64,000 nucleotides of DNA, taken from JAJCYK01 sp965224285 (GTDB lineage: Bacteria; Bacteroidota; Bacteroidia; Cytophagales; Cyclobacteriaceae). The translations under genes and the position numbers were made by a program. The notes under the pieces were generated by a model. That model was not told the origin of the DNA. It saw nothing but the letters and a program-made list of their open reading frames with translations, and made no database searches. Below, piece by piece: positions 55,175 to 64,000 of the stretch (its first letter is position 1; the number at the start of each line of letters is the position of its first letter). The stretch is from NCBI GenBank assembly GCA_965224285.1, contig OZ245043.1, forward strand, positions 372,001 through 436,000, read 5' to 3'.

Positions 55175-55182
55175 CAAATATA
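55175..55182 (-). promoter_or_regulatory. TATATTTG, -7-like box upstream of the cyclase gene
   Basis: On the minus strand TATATTTG fits the Bacteroidota -7 consensus TAnnTTTG and lies about 45 bases before the cyclase start, a normal distance. No convincing TTTG -33 element is visible about 20 bases further upstream. Confidence 0.35.
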
Positions 55183-55249
55183 ATAAAGCCTGGCTATTGA
55201 GATAATGGTATGGATATATTTAGCTCAGACTTTTACCCTGAGCATGAGA

Positions 55250-56542
55250 TCAATCCTTGGAGAGATCAACTAAGATGTTGCGTAATCTATCCAGATCCGA
55301 GTGGTTTTTAAGAAAGGCTTCACCATCAGCCAGGAGTAACTCAATCTGTTGTTGTATTACTTTTTGATAACTCGCATCTGCTTGAGATTGCGATTTCAGG
55401 GTATTGAGCATTCCAGCTAATCGTTGCATAACCACCGCGTCATGCTTACAATATTGTCTCAAACTAGCCATTACATTATAAAGTAAGTCCTTAAAACTAA
55501 CCGCCGAGATAAACAACCTAGGCTCCTCATTTCTATTGCCATAGGATTCGAAATTCCCCAAATTTAGGCGGATTTTGAATAAAAGAGTAAGATAATCGAT
55601 GGCGTTAATGGCGGTGCCCGGATCATTTATACCTGGAGACATGGCCCGCACGGCTATCTCAGTGATTTGCTTAAAACCCAGGATATAATTTTGTTCAACG
55701 AACTCCCGGTCGTAGTATTGAAAGTGCTGTAGTAATTCTTGCTCCTGTTCTGTAGTCAAGCTCTTTTGTGAGCGAAGTAACGGGGTGCCTTGCAAAATGT
55801 AAAGTCCTTTTACAGGAAGGATATGCAGTACCGTTTGATACTCCTCAGCCAAATCAATCAAAGATTCGCTATGATAATGAGAAAAGTATCCCGAGGTATC
55901 GCCAGCTATATCATGCATATTGCTGCTTCGAGTTAATTCGGAGGGTAATTTTGAGATACTATTGGGTTCAATAGAATGTAAACGACTCTCCGTCTGGCGG
56001 AAAATTTTGTTCAGGATGTTACCGACTTGTATTTCCTGGGAAATAGAATGGATGAAATAAATAAACAACAACAAGCAGGCGATCCCCGAAACAATAGCCA
56101 GTAACACTGCAAAGCCAGACAGTTGGTATGTACTTACCTCTGGTTGTGTTGAAATGAGTATGAGTATACAAAAAATGATACTTCCTAGATATACTCCCAA
56201 AATTAGCTGATGACGCCTATTTGAAATTAGTCCGGGTAATAGTCGTGGTGAGTAATTAGTGGAAGCTTGATTCAACAGTATCATAACCATAGAAAAACTA
56301 AATACCATCAAAGAAATAAGTCCTCCTATCAAAGTACTCAGCATTGATCTGGCAGTATCCAGGTTAGTTACTACCAGCAGGGGTGCGTGCTCTTTCAAGT
56401 ATTCCGTTACTCCATATTTTTCTAATACTAATGCAACTACAGCTGAAACAATGTAGATCACACTGATCAGGGTGGGGTAGAAGGCTATACTACTCACCAC
56501 AGTTCGGTACCATGACAGCAAAAGGCTTCTGAATTTTTTCAT
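55250..56542 (-). CDS. DUF2254 integral membrane protein
   Basis: A 430-residue protein with about four N-terminal membrane helices (the helical part runs roughly 15-170, including LSTLIGGLISLMVFSFSMVM and LILGVYLGSIIFCILILIS) and a soluble C-terminal domain with AMSPGINDPGTAINAIDYL, which is characteristic of DUF2254. Function unknown. Its neighbour upstream is a small cytoplasmic protein (56601) on the same strand, 58 bases away. Confidence 0.85.
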   Translation of the reverse strand: MKKFRSLLLSWYRTVVSSIAFYPTLISVIYIVSAVVALVLEKYGVTEYLKEHAPLLVVTNLDTARSMLSTLIGGLISLMVFSFSMVMILLNQASTNYSPRLLPGLISNRRHQLILGVYLGSIIFCILILISTQPEVSTYQLSGFAVLLAIVSGIACLLLFIYFIHSISQEIQVGNILNKIFRQTESRLHSIEPNSISKLPSELTRSSNMHDIAGDTSGYFSHYHSESLIDLAEEYQTVLHILPVKGLYILQGTPLLRSQKSLTTEQEQELLQHFQYYDREFVEQNYILGFKQITEIAVRAMSPGINDPGTAINAIDYLTLLFKIRLNLGNFESYGNRNEEPRLFISAVSFKDLLYNVMASLRQYCKHDAVVMQRLAGMLNTLKSQSQADASYQKVIQQQIELLLADGEAFLKNHSDLDRLRNILVDLSKD

Positions 56543-56600
56543 AGATATGTTATTCCAAGGATTACCCTTGGTTTTAGGTATTGTCAGTCAACCGCTGGTA

Positions 56601-56948
56601 CTAATCACTAGGTTGAGCTGCTTTTAAATTAGTCATTTTGAAAGTGGCCAACCGGATGAATTCACGGTGCTTTTTCACCATCATATCCCTGGAGAACTCA
56701 GGATCTGCTTTTGATAGATCATTTATAGCCACCTCTACTTCATTAAGAGCATCAAATGATCTTTCTAGTAAACCGGGGCCATTACGATGTATTAATGCCC
56801 CCACCATATCAATCCATACTTTTTCCACTTTGAGTTGAGCCTGGTCTGAAAATGAGGGTGAGTCGTGGGCTAAAGTGAATTTTTGGCAAAGAAACTTGTT
56901 AAAAGTATCACTGATCCTCCGATACTCTTTAAAAAGCTCGGTTAACAT
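56601..56948 (-). CDS. Small helical protein of unknown function
   Basis: A 115-residue protein, mostly helical by composition, starting at ATG 56948; the TTG 18 bases upstream is not needed. There is no signal peptide or membrane segment. No family is recognised. Conserved-looking features are LFKEYRRISDTFNKFL, KVWIDMVGALIHRN and DPEFSRDMMVKKHREF. It is encoded just before DUF2254 and may be co-transcribed. Confidence 0.6.
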   Translation of the reverse strand: MLTELFKEYRRISDTFNKFLCQKFTLAHDSPSFSDQAQLKVEKVWIDMVGALIHRNGPGLLERSFDALNEVEVAINDLSKADPEFSRDMMVKKHREFIRLATFKMTNLKAAQPSD

Positions 56949-57074
56949 TTTATTATGTTGCTTCAACAGAGGATTTGTTCAAAATTTCAATTGCGTAATG
57001 GTTACTGCTCAACAGCTTTCCAATTCTTTCCGCTGTATTCTTACTTAACCTTTTTATGCTACACTAAACGGTAG

Positions 57075-58439
57075 TCATACCACTCCCTGGGCTTTCATGG
57101 CACTGGCCACTGGTATAAAACCAGCGATATTTGCGCCTACCAGATAATCTATTCTGCTATCGATACTTCCATGTTTCAGGCATTTTTTATGAATATTCTT
57201 CATTATGCGAGCTAATTCATCTTCCACTTTATCTTTGGACCAGGCAATCCCGGAAGCATTTTGAGCCATCTCTAAACCGGAAACTGCTACCCCACCAGCA
57301 TTCGCGGCCTTACCTGGACCGTATAGAATACCTGCCTCTCTGAATAAAGCAACCGCCTCAGAGGTGCAAGGCATATTTGCCCCCTCACTGACCAACAAAC
57401 AGTCGTTTTCAATTAGTTGTCGAGCATCCTCCTTATGCAGTTCGTTTTGGGTAGCGGAGGGGAATGCCAGGTCCGCTTTGAGATTCCAGGGGTTTTGATC
57501 TTCCAGGTATTCAGCTTCATATTTATCCGTGAAATCCTTAATACGGCCGTTTTCCTGCAGTTTTATCTCTTTAATATATGCTAATTTTTCCTCGTCAATA
57601 CCATCGGGATCGTGAATAGTGCCACTGGAATCTGAAAGGGCAATCACCTTTGCGCCAAACTCCAAAAGCTTTTCTGCGGTATGTAAGGCAACATTTCCAG
57701 AACCTGATATAATACAAATCTTATCCTTTAGCTCTTGGTCGTGATGTTCCAGCATCTCTTTGGCAAAAAATACATTGCCATATCCGGTGGCTTCCGGACG
57801 TAACAGAATACCCCCGTATTCCAGGGCCTTTCCGGTGAGTACTCCACTGGCGAAGTTCTTCATCCGTTTATATTGTCCGAACATATAACCAATCTCACGA
57901 GCACCGACCCCAATATCACCTGCAGGTATATCGGTATCCTCTCCAATATATTTACTCAATTCTGTCATAAAACTTTGACAGAACTTCATGATCTCCAGGT
58001 CAGATTTTCTCTTAGGGTCAAAATCGGATCCTCCTTTTCCAGCTCCCAGTGGCAAACCTGTCAAACTGTTTTTAAAAATTTGCTCGAAAGCCAGCATTTT
58101 CAATATGCTTAGGTTTACCGAGGGGTGGAAACGGGTACCGCCTTTGAAAGGACCCAAAGCGCTGCTCATCTGCACCCGGTATCCTCGATTTACCCGCATG
58201 TTTCCCCGGTCATCTATCCAGGGAACTCGGAATATTACTATTCTTTCAGGTTCGCATAACCGCCGTAAAAGCTCCACTTCCTCCATGCTTTCCTGCTCTA
58301 TCAGATAAGACTCAAGTGAGTCCGCTACCTCACCTACAGCTTGTAAGAATTCCGGTTCATGGGGATTGCGGGTTTTAATCTCATCCTTAAACTCGGACAT
58401 ATTTAATTTAATCTCTGAACCATTTGATTTTGACGCCAT
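57075..58439 (-). CDS. gdhA: NADP-type glutamate dehydrogenase
   Basis: A 454-residue protein, the usual length for hexameric small GDH. Signatures: GPFKGGTRFHPSVNLSILK, the catalytic Lys region LPLGAGKGGSDFDP, DIPAGDIGVGAREIG, the Rossmann GSGNVALHTAEKL and SEGANMPCTSEAV. It converts 2-oxoglutarate and ammonia to glutamate with NADPH. It is monocistronic by spacing and divergent from the DUF2945-photolyase pair. Confidence 0.95.
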   Translation of the reverse strand: MASKSNGSEIKLNMSEFKDEIKTRNPHEPEFLQAVGEVADSLESYLIEQESMEEVELLRRLCEPERIVIFRVPWIDDRGNMRVNRGYRVQMSSALGPFKGGTRFHPSVNLSILKMLAFEQIFKNSLTGLPLGAGKGGSDFDPKRKSDLEIMKFCQSFMTELSKYIGEDTDIPAGDIGVGAREIGYMFGQYKRMKNFASGVLTGKALEYGGILLRPEATGYGNVFFAKEMLEHHDQELKDKICIISGSGNVALHTAEKLLEFGAKVIALSDSSGTIHDPDGIDEEKLAYIKEIKLQENGRIKDFTDKYEAEYLEDQNPWNLKADLAFPSATQNELHKEDARQLIENDCLLVSEGANMPCTSEAVALFREAGILYGPGKAANAGGVAVSGLEMAQNASGIAWSKDKVEDELARIMKNIHKKCLKHGSIDSRIDYLVGANIAGFIPVASAMKAQGVV

Positions 58440-58723
58440 TTAATTGTTGATTTTTCACGTTAGGATATTGAATTGCCAAATTACCCTACAATTACGATGC
58501 CCATAAATTTATCGTGGTGTTATGGTTTATATTAATGTCTTAGGCCTAGACCTAATTATAGTTGCATCGATCATTGCGCTTAATTGTAAAATTTAACTGT
58601 ACTTAAAACATATGGAGCGCTTTTTAGTTTGTTCTCTCGAGGATAAAGTGTTAACCAATGGCCGTATTAATCTAAAAATAGTCAACAGCGAGTTCACTTT
58701 ACCTAAACTTTCACCGATATAAA

Positions 58724-58933
58724 ATGATAAGAAAAGGAACTGACGTCAAATGGAAATGGGGCCAGGGATATGCCAATGGTAAGGTATTAGAAACATTTAA
58801 GAAAGCGGTAACCAGGACCGTCCAGGGTCAGGAAGTAAAGCGTATTGGGTCTAAATGCAATAAAGCTTTACTGATCAAGCAGCTAGACGGGAATAAGGTG
58901 CTGAAACTTGAATCCGAGGTTGAACGGGATTAG
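58724..58933 (+). CDS. DUF2945 (HVA1/Tudor-like) protein
   Basis: A 69-residue single-domain protein: RKGTDVKWKWGQGYANGKV and VKRIGSKCNKALLIKQLDG form the small beta barrel of DUF2945 proteins. Function unknown; members often sit beside stress genes. It ends 15 bases before the photolyase start and probably shares its promoter. Confidence 0.85.
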   Translation: MIRKGTDVKWKWGQGYANGKVLETFKKAVTRTVQGQEVKRIGSKCNKALLIKQLDGNKVLKLESEVERD

Positions 58934-58948
58934 AAATCCAAAATAAAC

Positions 58949-60250
58949 ATGGAAACTAAAATTAATATTTGCTGGCTTCGCCGTGATCTGCGTTTTGATG
59001 ATAACGTGGCGCTATATCATGCGCTTGGTGGTGATAATCCAGTGTTGCTTCTATTTATTTTTGATCGGAATATTCTGGACGATCTGGATGACAGTGATGA
59101 CGCCCGGGTAACTTTTATACATCAGACTTTAGGGGAATTAAATAAACAACTGAAATCTAAAGGTAGTTGTATCTCAACTTTTTACGGTAAGCCCATTGAA
59201 GTATGGAAAGAATTATTGTCCCAATATCAGGTGCAGACCGTCTATGCCAACCGCGACTACGAACCATACGCTCGTGATCGGGATAAGAAGATCGGAGAGC
59301 TACTGCAGTCAAACGGTATCTCATTTAATCTTTTCAAGGACCAGGTCATCTTCGAAACCGATGAGATCCTAAAGGACGACGGGGATCCCTATGTAGTCTA
59401 TACGCCGTACAGTAAACAATGGAAAGCCAAACTACCATCCGACAAACTGGAAGTTTTACCCAGCGCCTTGTACTTTGATCATTACCACCAGCATACCTGG
59501 CGTGAGATCACCAGTTTAAAGGAAATGAAATTCAAAGCTAATGATCAGAAATTTCCTGCATCTGAGGTCGACCAGGAACTTTTGGAGAATTATGAAAAAC
59601 TCAGAAATTATCCCGCTCGGGAGGGGGCTTCCAAAATTGGAATTCACTTGAGGTTTGGCACCATGAGTATTAGAAAATTAGTAAACCAGGCAAAGACTCA
59701 AAGTAAAGTTTACCTCAGCGAACTGATATGGAGAGACTTTTTTCAAATGATTCTATGGCATTTTCCAAGAGTGGTAAAGGAAAACTTTTATACCAAATAT
59801 GATAAACTACAGTGGCGAAATAGTCGATCAGATTTTGAAAAATGGAGTAAAGGGCAAACCGGTTATCCTATGGTAGATGCCGGGATGCGACAATTAAACT
59901 CTACCGGGTACATGCACAATCGAGTGAGAATGATCACGGCAAGCTTTCTCACCAAACATTTGCTAATTGATTGGAGGTGGGGTGAGGCCTATTTCGCCCG
60001 CAAATTATTGGACTACGATTTAGCCTCAAACAACGGCAATTGGCAATGGGCTGCCGGTACAGGGGTAGATGCCGCTCCATATTTTAGAATATTCAATCCT
60101 CATACTCAATTGGAGAAATTTGATCCCAACCATGAATATGTTAAAAAATGGGTACCTGAATATAAAACGGATGGATACTGTAATCCCATTGTGGAACACA
60201 AGGAAGCGCGTGAAAGGGCTCTTACCACTTTCAAACAAGCTCTGGATTGA
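58949..60250 (+). CDS. phrB: Deoxyribodipyrimidine photolyase (class I CPD type)
   Basis: A 433-residue light-driven DNA repair enzyme that uses FADH2 to split cyclobutane pyrimidine dimers. N-terminal antenna domain: CWLRRDLRFDDNVALYHAL. C-terminal FAD domain: RFGTMSIRKL, GYPMVDAGMRQLNSTGYMHN and WQWAAGTGVDAAPYFRIFNP, with the tryptophan-rich motif of photolyases rather than cryptochromes. It probably forms an operon with DUF2945. Confidence 0.95.
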   Translation: METKINICWLRRDLRFDDNVALYHALGGDNPVLLLFIFDRNILDDLDDSDDARVTFIHQTLGELNKQLKSKGSCISTFYGKPIEVWKELLSQYQVQTVYANRDYEPYARDRDKKIGELLQSNGISFNLFKDQVIFETDEILKDDGDPYVVYTPYSKQWKAKLPSDKLEVLPSALYFDHYHQHTWREITSLKEMKFKANDQKFPASEVDQELLENYEKLRNYPAREGASKIGIHLRFGTMSIRKLVNQAKTQSKVYLSELIWRDFFQMILWHFPRVVKENFYTKYDKLQWRNSRSDFEKWSKGQTGYPMVDAGMRQLNSTGYMHNRVRMITASFLTKHLLIDWRWGEAYFARKLLDYDLASNNGNWQWAAGTGVDAAPYFRIFNPHTQLEKFDPNHEYVKKWVPEYKTDGYCNPIVEHKEARERALTTFKQALD

Positions 60251-60316
60251 TATAAGCGCCCAGGCAAATATAGTTGGTCAGGCAGGGACCAATCAAATAA
60301 GACCCAAACCGAGTGG

Positions 60317-60853
60317 TTACAATCCTGAAGGGTTCTCGTTTAGAATTCCTTGCAATACCGCTTTTAGGGTATTCGCAGAAAGGGCCGATTTTTGATTTTC
60401 CAATGATACCGTAAATCGCCCGGTAGCTTGTGCGAAATCCCCGATACCGCCTTCGACCTGGAAATACCAGTTTTGGCGAGGATGACTGGGTGAGGTCGAT
60501 CCGCTTCCATTGTAAGAGCCATAAATGGAATTTCCATCATGGTCATCAATAGTGAAATAGCCAGCTGAAATAAAGAATTCTTGGGTACCCAGGGCTATCT
60601 GTTCAAGGTGTGAGGTCTTGATGTTAAAATCGCCCATCTTATTTGAATTGCCCTGACCAGAATATTGCATTTCCAGGGTTAGTGGTAGGTAATTAACTGG
60701 TTTTACATTTACTGGTTTAACCTCCATGAACCCTTCAAATGCCTCCAAATCATTGGAGGATCGATTTACGGGCTCAATATTTTCCGTTTCACTACATGCA
60801 AAGGTGATCGCAAAAATTAGTACAAAGCAGGTAATAGTTTTTAAACTCGACAT
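60317..60853 (-). CDS. Small lipoprotein, beta-barrel-like, unknown function
   Basis: A 178-residue lipoprotein from ATG 60853 (signal peptide ending in ITFAC); GTG 60922 would add a cysteine-rich leader that is unlikely. The mature part is beta-rich, ending in WYFQVEGGIGDFAQATGRF, a pattern similar to allene-oxide-cyclase or dirigent-like barrels (a G-x-F-x-x-ATG-x-F turn). A KPVNVKPVN repeat lies in the linker. Function unknown; the fold call is tentative. Confidence 0.65.
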   Translation of the reverse strand: MSSLKTITCFVLIFAITFACSETENIEPVNRSSNDLEAFEGFMEVKPVNVKPVNYLPLTLEMQYSGQGNSNKMGDFNIKTSHLEQIALGTQEFFISAGYFTIDDHDGNSIYGSYNGSGSTSPSHPRQNWYFQVEGGIGDFAQATGRFTVSLENQKSALSANTLKAVLQGILNENPSGL

Positions 60854-61273
60854 AGCTGTATGGGTTAAAGTGTAACTATAACTACAACATGCGGGAGGTA
60901 AATTACGCTTTCGAAACTTCACTGGTCTCCCAAATAGTGATTTTAAAGGTCAAAGGTCGGAGTGTAGCCCAATCAGAATAGGGTCCGGACTTAACCGGAC
61001 CCATCCCATAGCAATTAAGAAATAGAAATGAATGATGGGCATACACCTATCTATGTCATACTCATGCCATGGTAACCTCCATTTTATTAAAAATAATTGA
61101 GGGTAGCTGAATTGCAACCCAGACCGCGCTCTCGCCTCATTAGAGTTAAATCCCATATTGCACGCGAAGAAATGGGCTTACACCATTGGGCAATCCATGG
61201 CAGTTGATTAGGGATATGTCCACCATCGGCATCTAGCCCCTGGATTTCAGAATTGTGGCGGCTATTAGAATTT
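60854..61273. other. Intergenic region with a GC-rich hairpin
   Basis: About 420 bases between two minus-strand genes, with no credible gene. It contains the strong palindrome at 60981-61002. A 68-codon frame at 60950-61156 on the minus strand has no family features and overlaps the palindrome. Confidence 0.5.
60981..61002 (-). terminator. GC-rich hairpin downstream of the CPA2 antiporter gene
   Basis: Perfect arms GGGTCCGG (60981-60988) and CCGGACCC (60995-61002) around a 6-base loop. It lies about 270 bases past the antiporter stop and about 130 bases before the lipoprotein gene, both on the minus strand. There is no T tract, so it could be a terminator or another structured element. Confidence 0.4.
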
Positions 61274-62461
61274 TCAGCTGCTTAGGCTAGGTGGACGGTG
61301 TAAAACGGATTTGGTAATTAATATCCACAATGGACTAATTATCAACGACAAGGAAATCACTGATACAATAATCTGATAGGCAAACTCATCAATTATATTT
61401 CCCATGAAAGCGGTAGCTCCTAACACAAAGCTAAATTCTCCCACCTGGGCTAATATAGCCCCGGCATAAATACTTTCTTTAAGATCTCTGCCAAATATTC
61501 TCATTATCAAGGTATTGATCCCGTGATTTGTCAAAAGAACCAGGACCACCAACCCCAATATTATCTTGATGTTTGCTATCATAAATTCGATATCCAATAA
61601 TAAACCGACAGATAAGAAAAATAAGGCGACAAAAATTACCCTAAAAGAATGGAGGCTATCATGGAACCATCGTGTGGCTTTCAAGCTGGAAACGAATATT
61701 CCCCCAAGAAAGGCTCCCAAAGCGGTAGATAGCTCCAATATACCGGTAAAGGCAGCGAAACCTAAACAAACCACCAACGACACAAACACCTGTAGTTCGT
61801 GATCACGTTCAATAGCTGCCTCAAAAGGCAATTCTATATTCTTCTTCCTTAGTATCCATATAACCCATATAGATATTAGCACTAAACCTATCAGCTGTTT
61901 AATCATTATTGATGTGCTAATCGGCTCATCACCTAGAAATCCAATAACAATAAGCATCGGTACGATCAGGATATCCTGGGTGAGTAAAATGCCGGCAACG
62001 GTTTGTCCCATCGGGGTGTGAATTTCACCGGTTTCCTCTAATAATTTGAATACCACAGCGGTACTACTAAGGGTAATAACAAATCCAAAAAGTAAGATTC
62101 TGGTCCAACCCCAATCCAGGTAGCTGCCTATCAAGTAGATCAGCATTACACTGATACCTACTTGCATTAAAGCTCCTACTACGGAGATCTTCCAATTGCC
62201 TATCAGGTCGGCGAGAGAAAACTCCATTCCAATGAAAAATAGCAGTAAAACCAACCCAATTGATCCCAGATTGGTAATGAGCTCACCATCACTTATTATA
62301 CTCAGCCCACTGGGCCCCAATAATATACCGCATATGATGTAAGCGACTATATAAGGCTGATGGAAAATTTTTAGAACAAATCCAACCACCAGCAGGATCA
62401 AGGCGATTACCACCACTTGAAGCAGAATTGGACTTACGGCAGAGGCCAGAATTATCGACAT
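61274..62461 (-). CDS. Cation:proton antiporter, CPA2 (KefB/GerN-like) membrane domain
   Basis: A 395-residue membrane protein with about 12-13 helices and no C-terminal RCK/TrkA domain, so it is the short form of the KefB family. Characteristic motifs are CGILLGPSGL, LLLFFIGMEFSLADL, LSSTAVVFKLLEETGEIHT and AILAQVGEFSFVLG. It probably exchanges K+ or Na+ for protons. It ends about 420 bases from the lipoprotein gene and begins 22 bases after the molybdopterin hydroxylase stop, on the same strand. Confidence 0.88.
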   Translation of the reverse strand: MSIILASAVSPILLQVVVIALILLVVGFVLKIFHQPYIVAYIICGILLGPSGLSIISDGELITNLGSIGLVLLLFFIGMEFSLADLIGNWKISVVGALMQVGISVMLIYLIGSYLDWGWTRILLFGFVITLSSTAVVFKLLEETGEIHTPMGQTVAGILLTQDILIVPMLIVIGFLGDEPISTSIMIKQLIGLVLISIWVIWILRKKNIELPFEAAIERDHELQVFVSLVVCLGFAAFTGILELSTALGAFLGGIFVSSLKATRWFHDSLHSFRVIFVALFFLSVGLLLDIEFMIANIKIILGLVVLVLLTNHGINTLIMRIFGRDLKESIYAGAILAQVGEFSFVLGATAFMGNIIDEFAYQIIVSVISLSLIISPLWILITKSVLHRPPSLSS

Positions 62462-62483
62462 ACATCCATAAATATGAAATTAC

Positions 62484-64000
62484 CTAGCCTAAGGCATCAA
62501 GATCCAGCGGTAAACTTCGAATACGGGTCCCGGTGAGATCAAAGATAGCATTGGCCAGAGCAGGTGCCACCGTGGGGAGGCCCGCTTCGCCTGCTCCATC
62601 GGGGGGAGCATCACTGTTTAGGATTATAGTCTCAATCTCGGGACATTGCGACATGGTCAGCAGGGGGTAGGTATTAAAATTCTTTTCCGCAATTGCCCCT
62701 TGTTCAACGGTCAAACCAGCGTATACTGCTCCTAACCCCATTATAATAGAGCCTTCGGTTTGAGCTTTTACCGTGTCGGGGTTGATACAGATCCCCAAAT
62801 CTATAACCGTAGTCACCTTAGTGGGCCTGATGCCTTTATGGTTCCTGGCCACTTCGATTACCATGGCAAAGTAGGCTCCGGATCGTTCTACCACCGCTAC
62901 ACCTCGACCGATATCTGCTTTAGTGGGCGCATCCCAATCGGTTGCTAGGGCAACTTCTTTCAAAACTCTGCGATACCGGGGATGATCTAGCATATTTAGT
63001 CTGTACTGCAAAGGATCAACTCCTGCCCGGTGGGCCAACTCATCAATGAAGCATTCCTGGGCAAAAGGATTAGTAGAATGATAGACTGCTCTCCAGTAGG
63101 AGATAGGAATGTATCTTTTGAGCAAAACACCTTTTATGCTGTAGTTTGGTATTTTATAGTCGACGTTTATACCTCCCATTAGTTGTCGGCCGGCGGTTAG
63201 ATCGTCTCCAGTCTGATTTCGGATTTCCTGGGCCACCACCTTATGTTCAAAGGCGATGATCTTTCCTGTTTGATTCAAAACAGCTCTACATATATTCAGA
63301 CTACAGGCTCTGAAGGGTCCCTGAGTTTGGTCATCTTCTCGAGTCCACACTACTTTCACCGGGGCTTTGACTTTATGGGAGAGATCCGCAGCCTCCTCCA
63401 CTACATCCGATCTGGATCTTCGTCCAAAACCACCCCCGATAAATGTGTAATTGATATCAATTTTGTCCGGTGCCAGATTGTACTTCTCAGCCAGGAAGGA
63501 CCGCATACCATTAGGGTTTTGGGTTGAGCCCCAAAAACTTGCCCCGTCCTCCCGTACGTGCACAATAGCATTCATGGGCTCCATGGGTACATGAGCCTGG
63601 TAGGGAGTTTCGTAAGAAGCTTCGATGATGTCACTAGCGCCATCAAATAGCTTATCAGCATCACCAGTGGAGAAAAGGGCATTTCCTGGCTTCCTGGCAG
63701 CCCGCCGCGCTTCGTGCTGTAAGTTTGCCTGGTTGATATGTTCTCTGCCCTTGCTATCCCACTTAACCTTTAATGCCTTACGGGCTTTAAATGCTGACCA
63801 GTAATCTTTTGACAAAATGGCTACACCAGGGATTCTATTACCAAATAAATCACGTGAAGTCTCCAAGATATATTCAACGCCATCCAACTCTAAAATTTCA
63901 TCGCGGTTGTAGTCCGCTATCAATCCGGAGAAGTACGGGCAACGTTCAATTGTTGCGTACAACATTCCAGGTACCTGAACGTCCAAACCAAATATTGCTT
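62484..64000 (-). CDS. Xanthine dehydrogenase-family molybdopterin-binding subunit (partial at window end)
   Basis: The frame is open to the window edge, so the N terminus is missing; about 505 residues are present. Signatures of the molybdopterin hydroxylase large subunit: FIGGGFGRRSRSDVVEEAA, WTREDDQTQGPFRACS, RYIPISYWRAVYHSTNPFAQ, EGSIIMGLGAVYAGL and the active-site Glu in GAGEAGLPTVAPALANAI. The pattern is closest to IorB/aldehyde-oxidoreductase-type proteins. A [2Fe-2S] partner subunit is expected outside the window. The substrate (isoquinoline, aldehyde or other) cannot be called. Confidence 0.85.
   Translation of the reverse strand, partial: AIFGLDVQVPGMLYATIERCPYFSGLIADYNRDEILELDGVEYILETSRDLFGNRIPGVAILSKDYWSAFKARKALKVKWDSKGREHINQANLQHEARRAARKPGNALFSTGDADKLFDGASDIIEASYETPYQAHVPMEPMNAIVHVREDGASFWGSTQNPNGMRSFLAEKYNLAPDKIDINYTFIGGGFGRRSRSDVVEEAADLSHKVKAPVKVVWTREDDQTQGPFRACSLNICRAVLNQTGKIIAFEHKVVAQEIRNQTGDDLTAGRQLMGGINVDYKIPNYSIKGVLLKRYIPISYWRAVYHSTNPFAQECFIDELAHRAGVDPLQYRLNMLDHPRYRRVLKEVALATDWDAPTKADIGRGVAVVERSGAYFAMVIEVARNHKGIRPTKVTTVIDLGICINPDTVKAQTEGSIIMGLGAVYAGLTVEQGAIAEKNFNTYPLLTMSQCPEIETIILNSDAPPDGAGEAGLPTVAPALANAIFDLTGTRIRSLPLDLDALG

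Noticed and set aside
60950..61156. 68-codon minus-strand frame between antiporter and lipoprotein
   Set aside because: No family features; overlaps a strong palindrome and looks like chance.

Overview
The window looks like chromosomal DNA of a free-living, carbohydrate-degrading Bacteroidota, most likely a Cytophagales-type marine or soil bacterium. This is inference from gene families: a DUF4249 lipoprotein next to a plug/MG2 protein, orphan FtsX-type permeases (one behind PadR), a membrane-anchored winged-helix regulator, FKBP/DUF2911 and many lipoproteins with Bacteroidota-style lipoboxes. There are no rRNA or tRNA genes, no phage and no intact insertion sequences. Both ends cut genes: a DUF4249 protein at base 1 and a molybdopterin hydroxylase subunit at base 64000.

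Region 1 (about 0-14.6 kb) is an L-fucose locus. A large predicted glycoside hydrolase (DUF6067-like) and a convergent AraC regulator precede a six-gene operon (6659-12546). The operon supplies a complete non-phosphorylative L-fucose route: FucP-type permease, L-fucose dehydrogenase, L-fuconolactonase, L-fuconate dehydratase, 2-keto-3-deoxy-L-fuconate dehydrogenase and 2,4-diketo-3-deoxy-L-fuconate hydrolase. The expected products are pyruvate and L-lactate. A GH16 laminarinase-like lipoprotein and a DUF1080 (3-keto-disaccharide hydrolase-like) lipoprotein follow.

Region 2 (14.6-32.7 kb) is mixed. It contains two arrays of long non-coding tandem repeats (14674-15726 and 25965-27030) that share a core in opposite orientation. 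Between and after them lie a metallo-beta-lactamase-fold lipoprotein with a transmembrane winged-helix regulator, an FKBP-DUF2911 fusion, two FtsX permeases, an alpha/beta hydrolase, a beta-lactamase-like lipoprotein, a YdjC/ChbG deacetylase, a MntA-type nucleotidyltransferase followed by a 15-codon remnant of its HepT partner, and a methyltransferase.

Region 3 (32.7-41.7 kb, mostly minus strand) carries a deoC-pfkB-Gfo/Idh operon, an OmpA-like envelope protein, a MscS channel, a GATase-like secreted protein and another serine hydrolase.

Region 4 (41.8-53.1 kb, plus strand) looks like a uronate or sulfated-glycan locus. A tightly overlapped run of GH88, Old-Yellow-Enzyme-like reductase, SDR, small membrane protein and sodium:solute symporter is followed by a metallophosphoesterase, a complete TRAP transporter (dctPQM) and a Cys-type sulfatase. 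The pairing of GH88 with an ene-reductase-like flavoenzyme and an SDR, with no kduI in view, is the best candidate here for an incompletely described pathway.

Region 5 (53.1-64 kb) is housekeeping and stress: an adenylate cyclase/TPR receptor, DUF2254 membrane protein, NADP-type glutamate dehydrogenase, DUF2945 with a CPD photolyase, a beta-barrel-like lipoprotein, a CPA2 antiporter and the molybdopterin hydroxylase.
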